NCBI GenBank assembly: GCA_937959095.1
Contig: CALGLY010000684.1
Location: 1 to 6,883 of the forward strand
Direction of reading: 5' to 3'
From: an uncultured Saprospiraceae bacterium
GTDB taxonomy: Bacteria > Bacteroidota > Bacteroidia > Chitinophagales > Saprospiraceae
DNA: 6,883 nucleotides
Made by a program: the position numbers and the translations under genes. Positions 1 to 5,450 of this stretch are shown piece after piece. The notes beneath the pieces were generated by a model, which had not been told where the DNA came from, did not search any database, and was given only the letters and a program-made list of their open reading frames with translations. Each line of letters starts with the position of its first letter. Positions within the stretch are counted from its first letter, which is position 1.

Positions 1-372
1 AGTGCGGGACTGTCGGATGAAACGAGCAGGCACTCCAAAGAAACCAGATAAACTTAAAAGGAAGCCATAGTATAAAAACCGAATCTCGCGGGTCTGCGAA
101 AATCCAATCAATAAAAAGATAGAAAAAGAGTAGACGATCTTGGAAATTTCATGGTTGTGCAGCGTCACCATAAGGCTCGATATGAGTACGCCTATCGCTA
201 GGATGCGCGTATAGCTATACTGCAAAGATTCAGGCTTGGCAAAGGCTAATAAACCGACCAAGATGACGCTAAAGAATAAGGTATTGATCCCCCAATTGCT
301 TTCCCAAAACAATACATTGTGCGCCACGGCTGCCAGCAAAGCAACTAGGGTGATGATGAGTTCTTTTTTCAT
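1..372 (-). CDS. Polytopic membrane protein, N-terminal part (DUF4173-like), cut by window edge
   Basis: This is an open frame of 124 codons, starting with ATG at 372-370 and running off the left edge without a stop, so only the N-terminus is visible. It begins MKKELIITLVALLAAVAHNV and has about five hydrophobic segments (residues ~5-22, 29-45, 56-71, 78-93 and 99-114) separated by short polar loops such as KPESLQYSYTR and SQTREIR. The helix spacing and the 'LFW..NWGINTLFF' pattern resemble the start of DUF4173 membrane proteins. Such proteins often sit beside PF13601-type regulators in Bacteroidota, and that is the case here (58 bp downstream of the regulator). The biochemical role of the family is not known. 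An ACTTTG-N5-CAAAGT inverted repeat lies 25 bp upstream of the start. Coding potential is clear; the family name is a moderate-confidence call because most of the protein is missing. DUF4153 is the main alternative. Confidence 0.75.
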   Translation of the reverse strand, partial: MKKELIITLVALLAAVAHNVLFWESNWGINTLFFSVILVGLLAFAKPESLQYSYTRILAIGVLISSLMVTLHNHEISKIVYSFSIFLLIGFSQTREIRFLYYGFLLSLSGFFGVPARFIRQSRT

Positions 373-397
373 ACTATAAGATTTGTTTTATAAAAGT

Positions 398-414
398 ACT
401 TTGTTTTTCAAAGT
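398..414 (-). promoter_or_regulatory. Candidate operator ACTTTG-N5-CAAAGT before the DUF4173-like gene
   Basis: This 17-bp inverted repeat (ACTTTG 398-403, spacer 404-408, CAAAGT 409-414) lies 25 bp upstream of the start at 372. Read on the minus strand, its upstream half is part of TAACTTTG (416-409), which fits the Bacteroidota -7 consensus TAnnTTTG. No TTG lies at the usual 17-23 bp upstream, so the promoter itself is less convincing than the one at 1569-1599. The same repeat with the same 5-bp spacer occurs at 1558-1574. Binding by the regulator encoded at 431-730 is an inference from proximity. Confidence 0.55.
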
Positions 415-430
415 TAAAAAACAAAAAAAA

Positions 431-730
431 TTAATTCCTCATATTCAACAGTGCTTCTAGTGCGTCTAAGTGTTCATTGAATGCCTGACGACCTGCTGGT
501 GTAGCACAGTAAGAAGTATTGGGTTTGCGCCCGATAAATTGCTTCCGCACTTCTATATATTGCTCTTTCTCTAGGGCTTTGATATGGCTCGCGAGATTGC
601 CATCGGTCACTTCGAGGCGTTCTTTCAGGGTTTTAAAATCAACCCAATCCTCTACCATTAGGATAGACATGATGCCTAGTCGCAGCCGACTATCAAAACG
701 CTTATTTAGATTGGTAATGATTTTTTTCAT
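431..730 (-). CDS. Winged-helix transcriptional regulator (PF13601, MarR/ArsR-like)
   Basis: This is a complete 99-residue DNA-binding protein consisting of one winged helix-turn-helix domain. Helix 1 is about residues 13-25 (DSRLRLGIMSILM), helix 2 about 31-40 (DFKTLKERLE), and the recognition helix about 42-57 (TDGNLASHIKALEKEQ). The wing (59-77) contains the family-typical GRKPNTSYCATPAGR, followed by a C-terminal helix (79-95) likely used for dimerisation. The 'DGNLxSHIKALE' and 'GRKPxTxYxxTPxGR' patterns match the PF13601 winged-helix family almost throughout. No effector-binding domain is present. The start at 730 is supported by one of the few strong Shine-Dalgarno sequences in the window (AAGGAGAG at 742-735). 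It lies between two membrane-protein genes on the same strand, which suggests it regulates them. The paired ACTTTG-N5-CAAAGT sites upstream of those genes are the likely targets. The signal it senses is unknown. Confidence 0.9.
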   Translation of the reverse strand: MKKIITNLNKRFDSRLRLGIMSILMVEDWVDFKTLKERLEVTDGNLASHIKALEKEQYIEVRKQFIGRKPNTSYCATPAGRQAFNEHLDALEALLNMRN

Positions 731-734
731 ATTC

Positions 735-742
735 TCTCCTTT
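735..742 (-). promoter_or_regulatory. Strong Shine-Dalgarno for the regulator gene
   Basis: On the minus strand the sequence reads AAGGAGAG, followed by AAT and the ATG at 730. It is the only clear anti-16S match in front of a gene in this window. That fixes the start of the 99-residue regulator and suggests it is translated independently of the upstream membrane-protein gene. Confidence 0.75.
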
Positions 743-743
743 T

Positions 744-884
744 ATCAGGATTTGCGGAATTATAGAATTTTCAGGATTTTTCTTTTAGAAAATCTTCGAT
801 TCTCTAAAAGTAATAGTACAGTATAAATCGAAGATTTATCACATTTTTTTAATTCTGCAAATTCTGCAATCCTGAAAATCCTGA
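744..884. repeat. Intergenic inverted-repeat cluster (CAGGATTT / AAATCCTG family)
   Basis: The 161-bp gap between the regulator and the 892-1539 gene is built of A+T-rich repeats. TCAGGATTTGCGGAATT (745-761) recurs inverted, with small changes, at 851-862 and 860-875. TCAGGATTTT (771-780) recurs exactly inverted at 875-884. AAATCTTCGAT (790-800) is exactly inverted at 827-837. Inside is a compact hairpin: CTTTTAGA (782-789) pairs with TCTAAAAG (803-810), and AATC (791-794) pairs with GATT (798-801) around a 3-nt loop. No ORF or U-tract terminator accompanies it. It may shape read-through from the membrane-protein gene into the regulator gene, or be a simple dispersed repeat. Confidence 0.75.
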
Positions 885-891
885 TTTAGCC

Positions 892-1539
892 CTACTTCCC
901 ACCATACTTAAAGTGCATATATGTCCCATAAGCAATGTGCAAAATACCAAAGCCAATTGCCCAAAGCTCTAAACCGTAGCCAATATAAAAAACACCAATC
1001 AAACCCAAAACAATTTCGCTAATTCCTAGAAACCAAATGTCGGGCAAGGTGTATTTACTCGCATTCACAAGGGCTAAACCATAGAAGAGTAGGGTAGCAG
1101 GTGCCACCAAGCCAAACAAGCCTAACTCTAGTAAGCCAATACAAAAAATACCGCCTGCTGCCAATGGCGTAGCAAGACTCAACAATAAGCGTCGAGTGAG
1201 GGCATCCCAAATGGGTTGTCCCTTGCGCTTGGCTTTGCGCGTAGTGAAAAAAATACCAAAACCGACCGCAAATACCACTACCAGCCCCGCTACAAGCAAG
1301 CAAAAACTTACATAATCTAAGCCGAATTTGGTAAAATCCGCCGCATCGGCATAATAAGGGCGCGGGCCACTAAACGGCACTAACTCGAAATACCAATAGG
1401 CTGCTGCTGCTCCTAAAAGTGCGAAAACGCCTGCCGCTACGCCTGACAATCCGCTTAGGGAAATAAAACGCGAAGAACGTTCCATCATCGACCGAATATC
1501 GTGCAAGGCATCTAAGTGTTCTGAATGTTTTGCTGTCAT
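892..1539 (-). CDS. Conserved six-helix integral membrane protein of unknown function
   Basis: This 215-residue protein has a soluble N-terminus (1-26, HSEHLDALHDIRSMMERSSRF) and about six predicted membrane helices at residues ~27-50, 76-99, 117-137, 140-159, 167-187 and 191-209. A basic loop (RKAKRKG, 101-107) between helices 2 and 3 is probably cytoplasmic. The 'LDALHDIRSMMERSSRFISLSGLSG' type of start is familiar from Bacteroidota hypothetical membrane proteins; I know of no assigned activity. It is the first gene of a leftward set (this gene, then the regulator, then the DUF4173-like gene). A good promoter (TTG-N20-TAACTTTG) lies upstream, with an inverted repeat overlapping the -7 element, so repression by the neighbouring winged-helix regulator is plausible. 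The ATG at 1539 is chosen because it precedes the conserved amphipathic start and follows the promoter by a short leader. No clear Shine-Dalgarno is present, as is common in this phylum. Confidence 0.85.
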   Translation of the reverse strand: MTAKHSEHLDALHDIRSMMERSSRFISLSGLSGVAAGVFALLGAAAAYWYFELVPFSGPRPYYADAADFTKFGLDYVSFCLLVAGLVVVFAVGFGIFFTTRKAKRKGQPIWDALTRRLLLSLATPLAAGGIFCIGLLELGLFGLVAPATLLFYGLALVNASKYTLPDIWFLGISEIVLGLIGVFYIGYGLELWAIGFGILHIAYGTYMHFKYGGK

Positions 1540-1557
1540 CTTCTATCTGGTTAAAGT

Positions 1558-1574
1558 ACTTTGTAATGCAAAGT
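1558..1574 (-). promoter_or_regulatory. Candidate operator ACTTTG-N5-CAAAGT before the six-helix membrane protein
   Basis: This is an inverted repeat with arms at 1558-1563 and 1569-1574 and a 5-bp spacer, 18 bp upstream of the start at 1539. It is the same repeat as at 398-414; the two also share flanking AGT and TA bases. It covers the -7 element and the expected transcription start, the position expected for a repressor site. The nearby winged-helix regulator (431-730) is the natural candidate ligand, but that is inference. Confidence 0.6.
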
Positions 1575-1599
1575 TAGTGTAAATAAGACGGAAAAGCAA
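1569..1599 (-). promoter_or_regulatory. Bacteroidota-type promoter (-33 TTG, -7 TAACTTTG)
   Basis: Read on the minus strand, TTG (1599-1597) is followed by 20 bp and then TAACTTTG (1576-1569). This matches the known TAnnTTTG -7 consensus and the usual spacing to the -33 element of the primary sigma factor in Bacteroidota. Transcription would begin near 1562 and give a leader of about 20-25 nt for the gene starting at 1539. Confidence 0.65.
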
Positions 1600-1610
1600 G
1601 ATGACTTATT

Positions 1611-1660
1611 GTGGAGGAGGGATTTTTCGACCGTTACTAAACCGAAAAATTTATCTCCAC
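1611..1660. repeat. 50-bp hairpin-forming inverted repeat
   Basis: GTGGAG (1611-1616) pairs with CTCCAC (1655-1660), and ATTTTTCG (1622-1629) pairs with CGAAAAAT (1643-1650), leaving a 13-nt loop. It spans the stop codon of the ferredoxin remnant on the minus strand. It may be a vestigial terminator of that gene, but no T-tract follows on either strand. Confidence 0.6.
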
Positions 1661-1759
1661 TACTTCTGAAGTGGGGGCTGCCTGACAAGTCAAAATCATT
1701 CCTTTTGTAATTTGCTTTCCTAATTCTAAAATTAGAATTTCCTATCTTCGCCTGACAAA
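1637..1759 (-). pseudogene. C-terminal remnant of a [2Fe-2S] plant-type ferredoxin domain
   Basis: The minus strand from 1741 down to a TAG at 1639-1637 reads 34 residues including GKQITKGMILTCQAAPTSEVVEINF. 'KGxILTCQAxPTSxxVxIxF' is the C-terminal signature of plant-type [2Fe-2S] ferredoxin domains, as in PaaE-like oxidoreductases, with the last cluster ligand in LTCQ. An in-frame TAG (1744-1742) lies directly upstream. One frame over, 1758-1741 reads LSGEDR, which fits the 'xSGE' that normally precedes LTCQ by about 19 residues, so a frameshift near 1742-1746 probably separates the two pieces. The CxxxxCxxC part that should come next is absent, because the sequence changes at 1760 into the inverted-repeat element. 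No start codon or ribosome site is present. I read it as a decayed gene end, possibly broken by the element. The motif match is strong but short. Confidence 0.6.
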
Positions 1760-1798
1760 TGATTAAGTAGATGTAAGTTTTAATTGGTATCTCATACC

Positions 1799-1964
1799 CT
1801 AGTGCATCAACCCGTAAATAGCGTTCAAGTTTTAGGTAGTCTTATTTTTCGGATTTTTGAGGCGTGAGGAGGGCGCATAACTGGTTATACAACCAACGAA
1901 CAACGATAAAAATCAGGAAAAGAAGCGAATAAAACTGAATGATATTTATGGGTTGATGCACTAG
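1799..1964 (+). repeat. Hairpin A of the nested element
   Basis: Arms 1799-1820 and 1943-1964 pair over 22 positions, 21 Watson-Crick and one G-U (1814/1949). Pairing continues with a bulge at 1828 and a few mismatches to 1859/1907, including GTTTTA (1829-1834) with TAAAAC (1930-1935) and ATTTTT (1853-1858) with AAAAAT (1908-1913). The apical part 1860-1906 holds CATAACTGGTTATA (1876-1889) and a local hairpin TGGTT-ATAC-AACCA (1882-1895). Confidence 0.85.
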
Positions 1965-1979
1965 TAGTTAAATAGTAGA

Positions 1980-2151
1980 ACATAAATAATGTAACAACTA
2001 GACCCAGGCTATTTTTGAGTGAGGCAAGGTATGAAGGAGTGAAAACTCCTGAACCCGAAGGGATGGGAGGCTAGCCATAACTGGTTATAGCGAGTATTCT
2101 CAACGCAGTTTCGCGCAAAAAGAGACCGTCTAGTTGTTATATTATTTGTGT
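1980..2151 (+). repeat. Hairpin B of the nested element
   Basis: Arms 1980-2003 and 2128-2151 pair at all 24 positions if two G-U pairs (1983/2148 and 1991/2140) are allowed. Pairing resumes at 2007-2025 with 2108-2127, around five T-A pairs (2012-2016 with 2117-2121). The apical part contains AGGAGT-GAAA-ACTCCT (2035-2050), a 6-bp stem with a GNRA-type tetraloop. It also holds CCC-GAA-GGG (2054-2062), the palindrome GGCTAGCC (2069-2076) and CATAACTGGTTATA (2076-2089), the last shared with hairpin A. Confidence 0.85.
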
Positions 2152-2189
2152 CCGAGTACTTAGAGTTTCTTACATCTACTTAATCACCT

Positions 2190-2250
2190 ATTGTCAATAT
2201 AAGTAATTGGATATAGAGTCATTGTCAATTTTTAATTGTCAATTATCAAT
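2190..2250. repeat. AT-rich ATTGTCAAT repeats upstream of the first amidohydrolase-like gene
   Basis: ATTGTCAAT occurs at 2190-2198, 2221-2229 and 2235-2243, with the variant ATTATCAAT at 2242-2250. The region leads directly to the ATG at 2275 and contains no Shine-Dalgarno and no clean TAnnTTTG promoter. Similar AATTG/CAATT-rich spacers recur at 4003-4069, so this looks like a dispersed intergenic repeat rather than a specific operator. Confidence 0.6.
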
Positions 2251-2274
2251 TGAATTACTTGTCAAATCGTTCTT

Positions 2275-4002
2275 ATGTTAAAACAACTATCTCTCATTTA
2301 CTTGATGCTGTGCGGTGTCGTCGGGATGTGGGCGCAAAAAGGTGCTACCATCACGAATACTTTCGCACTCACCAATGTAACGGTAGTGAAATCGCCTGGC
2401 GAAACGCTAGAAGGCGCAACCATTATCGTGAAAGACGGACTGATAAAAGCCGTCGGAAAAAATGTAAAAATTCCTTTCGATGCGAAGCAAATAAAAGCAG
2501 ATTCTATGTTTGTATATGCAGGCTTCATAAGCGGTGCATCGCATATTGGGATTCCTAAAGTAGAAAAAAAAGAAGGCACTGGTCGCCGAGGCAGAGACCC
2601 TGATGTAAAAGATCCAGGTAATCCACCAAATGCTAAGGCAGGCATCCAGCCAGAACGCAGTGTGCGCGATCTCGTCAAAGCAGATGATAAGTCTATTGCA
2701 GAAATGCGAAAGCTAGGTTTCACTGCAGCGCAGGTGATGCCGCGCGGGCGAATGTTACCAGGCAAAGGTTCGCTACTTTTCTTAGCAGGGGACTCTGGTA
2801 ATGAAATGGTAGCGCAAGAAGATATTTCTCTTTTCGCACAACTACAAGGTGCAAGTGGTCGCATCTATCCATCTACAGTGATAGGTGTGATGTCAAAGTT
2901 GCGCGATTTGTACCATCAGGCAGAACAAGCTAAAGCACATAGTGAAAGCTATGGAAAAAATGCAGCAGCAGGCATGCGTCGCCCAACGAGTGACCCTGTA
3001 TTAGAGGCATTTTTCCCAGTTATTGCAGGCGACCAAAACTTAGTGATGAAAGCTGTGAATGCGAAGGATATTTCTAGAGCATTGGCATTGCAAAAAGAAT
3101 TGGGCTACCGCCTCACACTAGTAGATGTGAAACAAGGATGGGATTATGCAGATAAATTGAAGAATACGCCTGTAATGCTTTCTTTAGACTTACCTGCTGC
3201 AAAGAAGGAAGAAAAGAAAAAAGAGGCGAAAGAAGACGAAGACGAGGAAAAGAAAGAACTGACTATTGCTGAAAAGGAGATGGAAGCCCTAGAAGCTCGT
3301 CGTGCAAAAGCGATGGAGCAATACGAAACACAGGCTGCTGTATTAGCAATTAAAGGCGTGGAATATGGCTTTTCTACTTTAAATGTAAAGGCGAAAGACA
3401 TTCGTGCGAATATCGGACGGATGATAAAAGCAGGTTTGACAGAGGAACAAGCACTGGCGGCTTTGACGACTATTCCTGCAAAAATGCTAGGTATTGATAA
3501 AGTAGCGGGAACGGTAGAAAAAGGGAAAGTAGCTAATTTGCTAGTATCGGATTCGCCTTACTTTGAAAAGGATTCCAATGTACGCTATGTCTTCGTGGAT
3601 GGGCAATTATTCGAGTATGACGCTAAGCCAAAGAAGAAGAAAAAAGCAGCAGGCGATGCCGATGCACCCGTAGATAAAGCAGCCATAAATAAGATAGCAG
3701 GCGAATGGAGCTACAATATGAATGCGATGGGGCAACAGATGAAAGGTACACTCACTTTCTCGCATGAAGATGGCAGCTGGAGTGGCACGATGTCTGACCC
3801 ACAAGGAAGCGATGAGGCAGAAGATTTAAGTGATGTAGAAGTGGATGATAGCACAGTGACTTTCACGATAGATGCAGGGGGCATGACTGTAGAGTTTGAA
3901 CTCGATTTTGATGGAAAAGACTACCAAGGCACAGCAAGTGTGGGCGCAATGGGTTCTTTTGAAATAGATGGAAAACGCACGGCTGATCCTGAAAATGAAT
4001 AA
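2275..4002 (+). CDS. Secreted amidohydrolase-superfamily pseudoenzyme with C-terminal beta-rich domain
   Basis: This 575-residue protein starts with a signal peptide (1-21, ending GMWAQ). The amidohydrolase beta-sandwich start follows at ~30-80 (NVTVV, GATIIVKDGLIKAVG), then a TIM-barrel-like region to ~405 and the second half of the sandwich at ~405-448 (GTVEKGKVANLLVSD). The catalytic motif normally written PGxIDxHxH reads YAGFISGASHIG (81-92): the first His is Ala88, the Asp is Ser86, and only His90 remains. The later metal ligands (beta-5 and beta-6 His, beta-8 Asp) are not recognisable, so hydrolysis by the usual mechanism is unlikely. A Lys/Glu-rich, probably helical insert (309-350) and a KPKKKKK linker (451-457) are unusual. 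Residues ~470-568 form a separate beta-rich domain of the kind seen at the end of some Bacteroidota amidohydrolases. It is the first of three related plus-strand genes, 77 bp before the next. The start is set by the signal peptide. Confidence 0.85.
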   Translation: MLKQLSLIYLMLCGVVGMWAQKGATITNTFALTNVTVVKSPGETLEGATIIVKDGLIKAVGKNVKIPFDAKQIKADSMFVYAGFISGASHIGIPKVEKKEGTGRRGRDPDVKDPGNPPNAKAGIQPERSVRDLVKADDKSIAEMRKLGFTAAQVMPRGRMLPGKGSLLFLAGDSGNEMVAQEDISLFAQLQGASGRIYPSTVIGVMSKLRDLYHQAEQAKAHSESYGKNAAAGMRRPTSDPVLEAFFPVIAGDQNLVMKAVNAKDISRALALQKELGYRLTLVDVKQGWDYADKLKNTPVMLSLDLPAAKKEEKKKEAKEDEDEEKKELTIAEKEMEALEARRAKAMEQYETQAAVLAIKGVEYGFSTLNVKAKDIRANIGRMIKAGLTEEQALAALTTIPAKMLGIDKVAGTVEKGKVANLLVSDSPYFEKDSNVRYVFVDGQLFEYDAKPKKKKKAAGDADAPVDKAAINKIAGEWSYNMNAMGQQMKGTLTFSHEDGSWSGTMSDPQGSDEAEDLSDVEVDDSTVTFTIDAGGMTVEFELDFDGKDYQGTASVGAMGSFEIDGKRTADPENE

Positions 4003-4069
4003 TTGAAAATTAAAAATTGATAATTGAAATGGCATGGAGATAATTCTCCATTTTCAATTTTCAATTCCA
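4003..4069 (+). terminator. Hairpin in the spacer between the first two amidohydrolase genes (possible attenuator)
   Basis: The 77-bp spacer contains ATGGAGA (4034-4040), TAAT, TCTCCAT (4045-4051). The hairpin is extended outward by AATTGAAA (4022-4029) pairing with TTTCAATT, and followed by the T-rich TTTTCAATTTTC. The T-tract is interrupted, so this may only partly terminate or may act as a processing site. The flanking AATTGAAAATT units are of the dispersed AT-rich repeat type. Confidence 0.4.
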
Positions 4070-4079
4070 AAAGAATAAT

Positions 4080-5450
4080 ATGAAGCGATTAATAATATTC
4101 TTGTTCGCTATATGTGCTATCCAATTCGGATTTAGTCAAGCAGAAACAGGAAATATACTCATCAAAAATGGCACGGTCATCACCATCACGGGGGGCGTGC
4201 TAGAGAATACCGATGTGCTGATTGAAAACGGAAAAATCAAGCAGATTGGAGAAAATCTAAAAGCAGCCAGTGGCACGAAAGAAGTAGATGCCGAAGGCAT
4301 GCACGTGATGCCAGGAATTATTGATGCGCATTCGCACATCGCTATTGATGCCGTGAATGAAGCAACTGCACCCGTGACCGCAGAAGTGTGGGTAGGCGAT
4401 GCCGTCAATCCATTCGATGTGGGAATTTATCGCGCCTTAGCAGGTGGTGTGACGATTTCTCACGCAATGCACGGCTCTGCGAATGCGATTGGTGGACAGT
4501 GCCAAACACTAAAGCACCGTTGGGGCGTGACCGATCCGATGGGCTTGCATATGGAGGATGCACCACGTACCATCAAGTTTGCCTTAGGCGAAAACCCAAT
4601 GCGTGTACACGGAGAAGGGGCTAAAATTCAGCCTTCTACACGTATGGGCGTAGAGCAAGTGTTTCGCAATGCTTTCTCGGAAGCAAAAAACTATATGGAA
4701 GCAAAGGCGAAGTATGCAAAAATGAAGGCTAGCGACCCTACTGCTTTGCCTCCAAAATATGACCGTCGAATGGAAACGATGGCGGATATTTTGAAAGGCG
4801 ATATCATCGTGCATTGCCACTCTTACCGTGCCGATGAAATTTATATGCTAATGCAAGTGTTGGGTGATTTTGGGGTAAAGAAAATTTGTTTTCAGCACGT
4901 AAATGAAGGCTTCAAAGTAGCTCCTGAACTCGCAGAATTTGGCGCAATGGCTTCTGTATTTGCGGATTGGTGGGCATATAAATTTGAGGTATACTACTCG
5001 ACAGCTTATAATGCAGCTATCTTGATGGAAAATGGCGTAGTCACTTCTATCAATTCGGATTCAGGGGAATTGATTCGTCACCTATACCATGAAGCAGCGA
5101 AGACGCAACGCTATGGTGGACTATCGGATAATGATGCACTTAAATTGATAACAATTAATCCTGCGATTCAGCTAGGAATTGATAAGCGCGTAGGCTCGAT
5201 AGAGGAAGGAAAAGAAGGCGACATTGCGATTTTCAAAGGGCATCCATTATCCGTCTATGCGATTCCGCAAATGACGATAGTAGATGGGATTGTTCGGTTC
5301 GATATTAAGGAAGATGCACCAGATGTGCGCCTAGAAATCGATCCAGAAAAAGCGATGCCTTCTTATATGCACCAAAGCTCGCACCACCACGATAATGATC
5401 GTTGTATGCAAGATGTCTTTGAATTTTTCGAACATTCGCATGAGCATTAG
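4080..5450 (+). CDS. Secreted metal-dependent amidohydrolase (imidazolonepropionase-like subfamily)
   Basis: This 456-residue exported enzyme has a signal peptide at 1-20 (MKRLIIFLFAICAIQFGFSQ). The family-typical metal-site elements are present: PGIIDAHSHIAID with H84 and H86; IKFALGENP with K166, a candidate carboxylated lysine; VHCHSYRADE with H245 and H247; FQHVNEG with H273; and SINSDSGEL with D327. LGIDKRVGSIEEGKEGDIAIF (366-385) is the usual C-terminal sandwich strand. Known members hydrolyse C-N bonds in cyclic amides or peptides; the substrate here cannot be assigned. Residues 430-456 are an unusual tail with eight His (HHH at 435-437, HSHEH at the end) and one Cys. It lies between two paralogues that lack the HxH motif, so it is probably the catalytic member of the set. 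No good Shine-Dalgarno is present; the start is set by the signal peptide. A nearly full set of motifs makes activity likely. Confidence 0.92.
   Translation: MKRLIIFLFAICAIQFGFSQAETGNILIKNGTVITITGGVLENTDVLIENGKIKQIGENLKAASGTKEVDAEGMHVMPGIIDAHSHIAIDAVNEATAPVTAEVWVGDAVNPFDVGIYRALAGGVTISHAMHGSANAIGGQCQTLKHRWGVTDPMGLHMEDAPRTIKFALGENPMRVHGEGAKIQPSTRMGVEQVFRNAFSEAKNYMEAKAKYAKMKASDPTALPPKYDRRMETMADILKGDIIVHCHSYRADEIYMLMQVLGDFGVKKICFQHVNEGFKVAPELAEFGAMASVFADWWAYKFEVYYSTAYNAAILMENGVVTSINSDSGELIRHLYHEAAKTQRYGGLSDNDALKLITINPAIQLGIDKRVGSIEEGKEGDIAIFKGHPLSVYAIPQMTIVDGIVRFDIKEDAPDVRLEIDPEKAMPSYMHQSSHHHDNDRCMQDVFEFFEHSHEH

Larger units (their letters stand above)
1760..2186 (+). ncRNA. Nested inverted-repeat element; candidate structured RNA (or MITE-like element)
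   Basis: A perfect 18-bp inverted repeat, TGATTAAGTAGATGTAAG (1760-1777) with its complement at 2169-2186, encloses a 427-bp segment with no ORF. Inside, in order, are a small hairpin GGTAT-CTC-ATACC (1786-1798), a long hairpin A (1799-1964), a 15-nt joint, and a long hairpin B (1980-2151). This would fold as an 18-bp closing stem with a multi-branch junction. Non-Watson-Crick pairs in the stems are nearly all G-U on the plus strand, which is why I assign plus. A weak TAnnTTTG-like sequence, TATCTTCG (1743-1750), lies where a promoter would start transcription near 1757, but no good -33 element is seen. No target-site duplication is evident at the ends, which argues mildly against recent transposition. 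I do not recognise the RNA family. The inverted repeats are certain; the RNA interpretation is inference. Confidence 0.5.

Noticed and set aside
1055..1303. 82-residue minus-strand ORF inside the six-helix membrane protein gene
   Set aside because: It is an alternate frame of a convincing gene and has no domain of its own.
1881..1893. DnaA box / replication origin
   Set aside because: TTATACAAC differs from TTATCCACA at several positions, and there is no cluster of boxes or AT-rich unwinding region with it.
1760..2186. Integron attC site
   Set aside because: A GTTAAAT (GTTRRRY-like) occurs at 1967-1973, but no matching RYYYAAC lies at the other end and the arms are far longer than attC stems.
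1750..2195. Target-site duplication around the nested element
   Set aside because: The flanks CCTGACAAA and CCTATTGTC share only CCT, so no credible direct repeat supports a recent insertion.
2190..2250. CRISPR array
   Set aside because: The repeated unit is only 9 bp, unevenly spaced and AT-rich, without spacers of constant length.
2298..2864. 188-residue minus-strand ORF
   Set aside because: It is entirely antisense to the first amidohydrolase-like gene, Ser/Pro-rich in the way antisense frames often are, with no recognisable domain.
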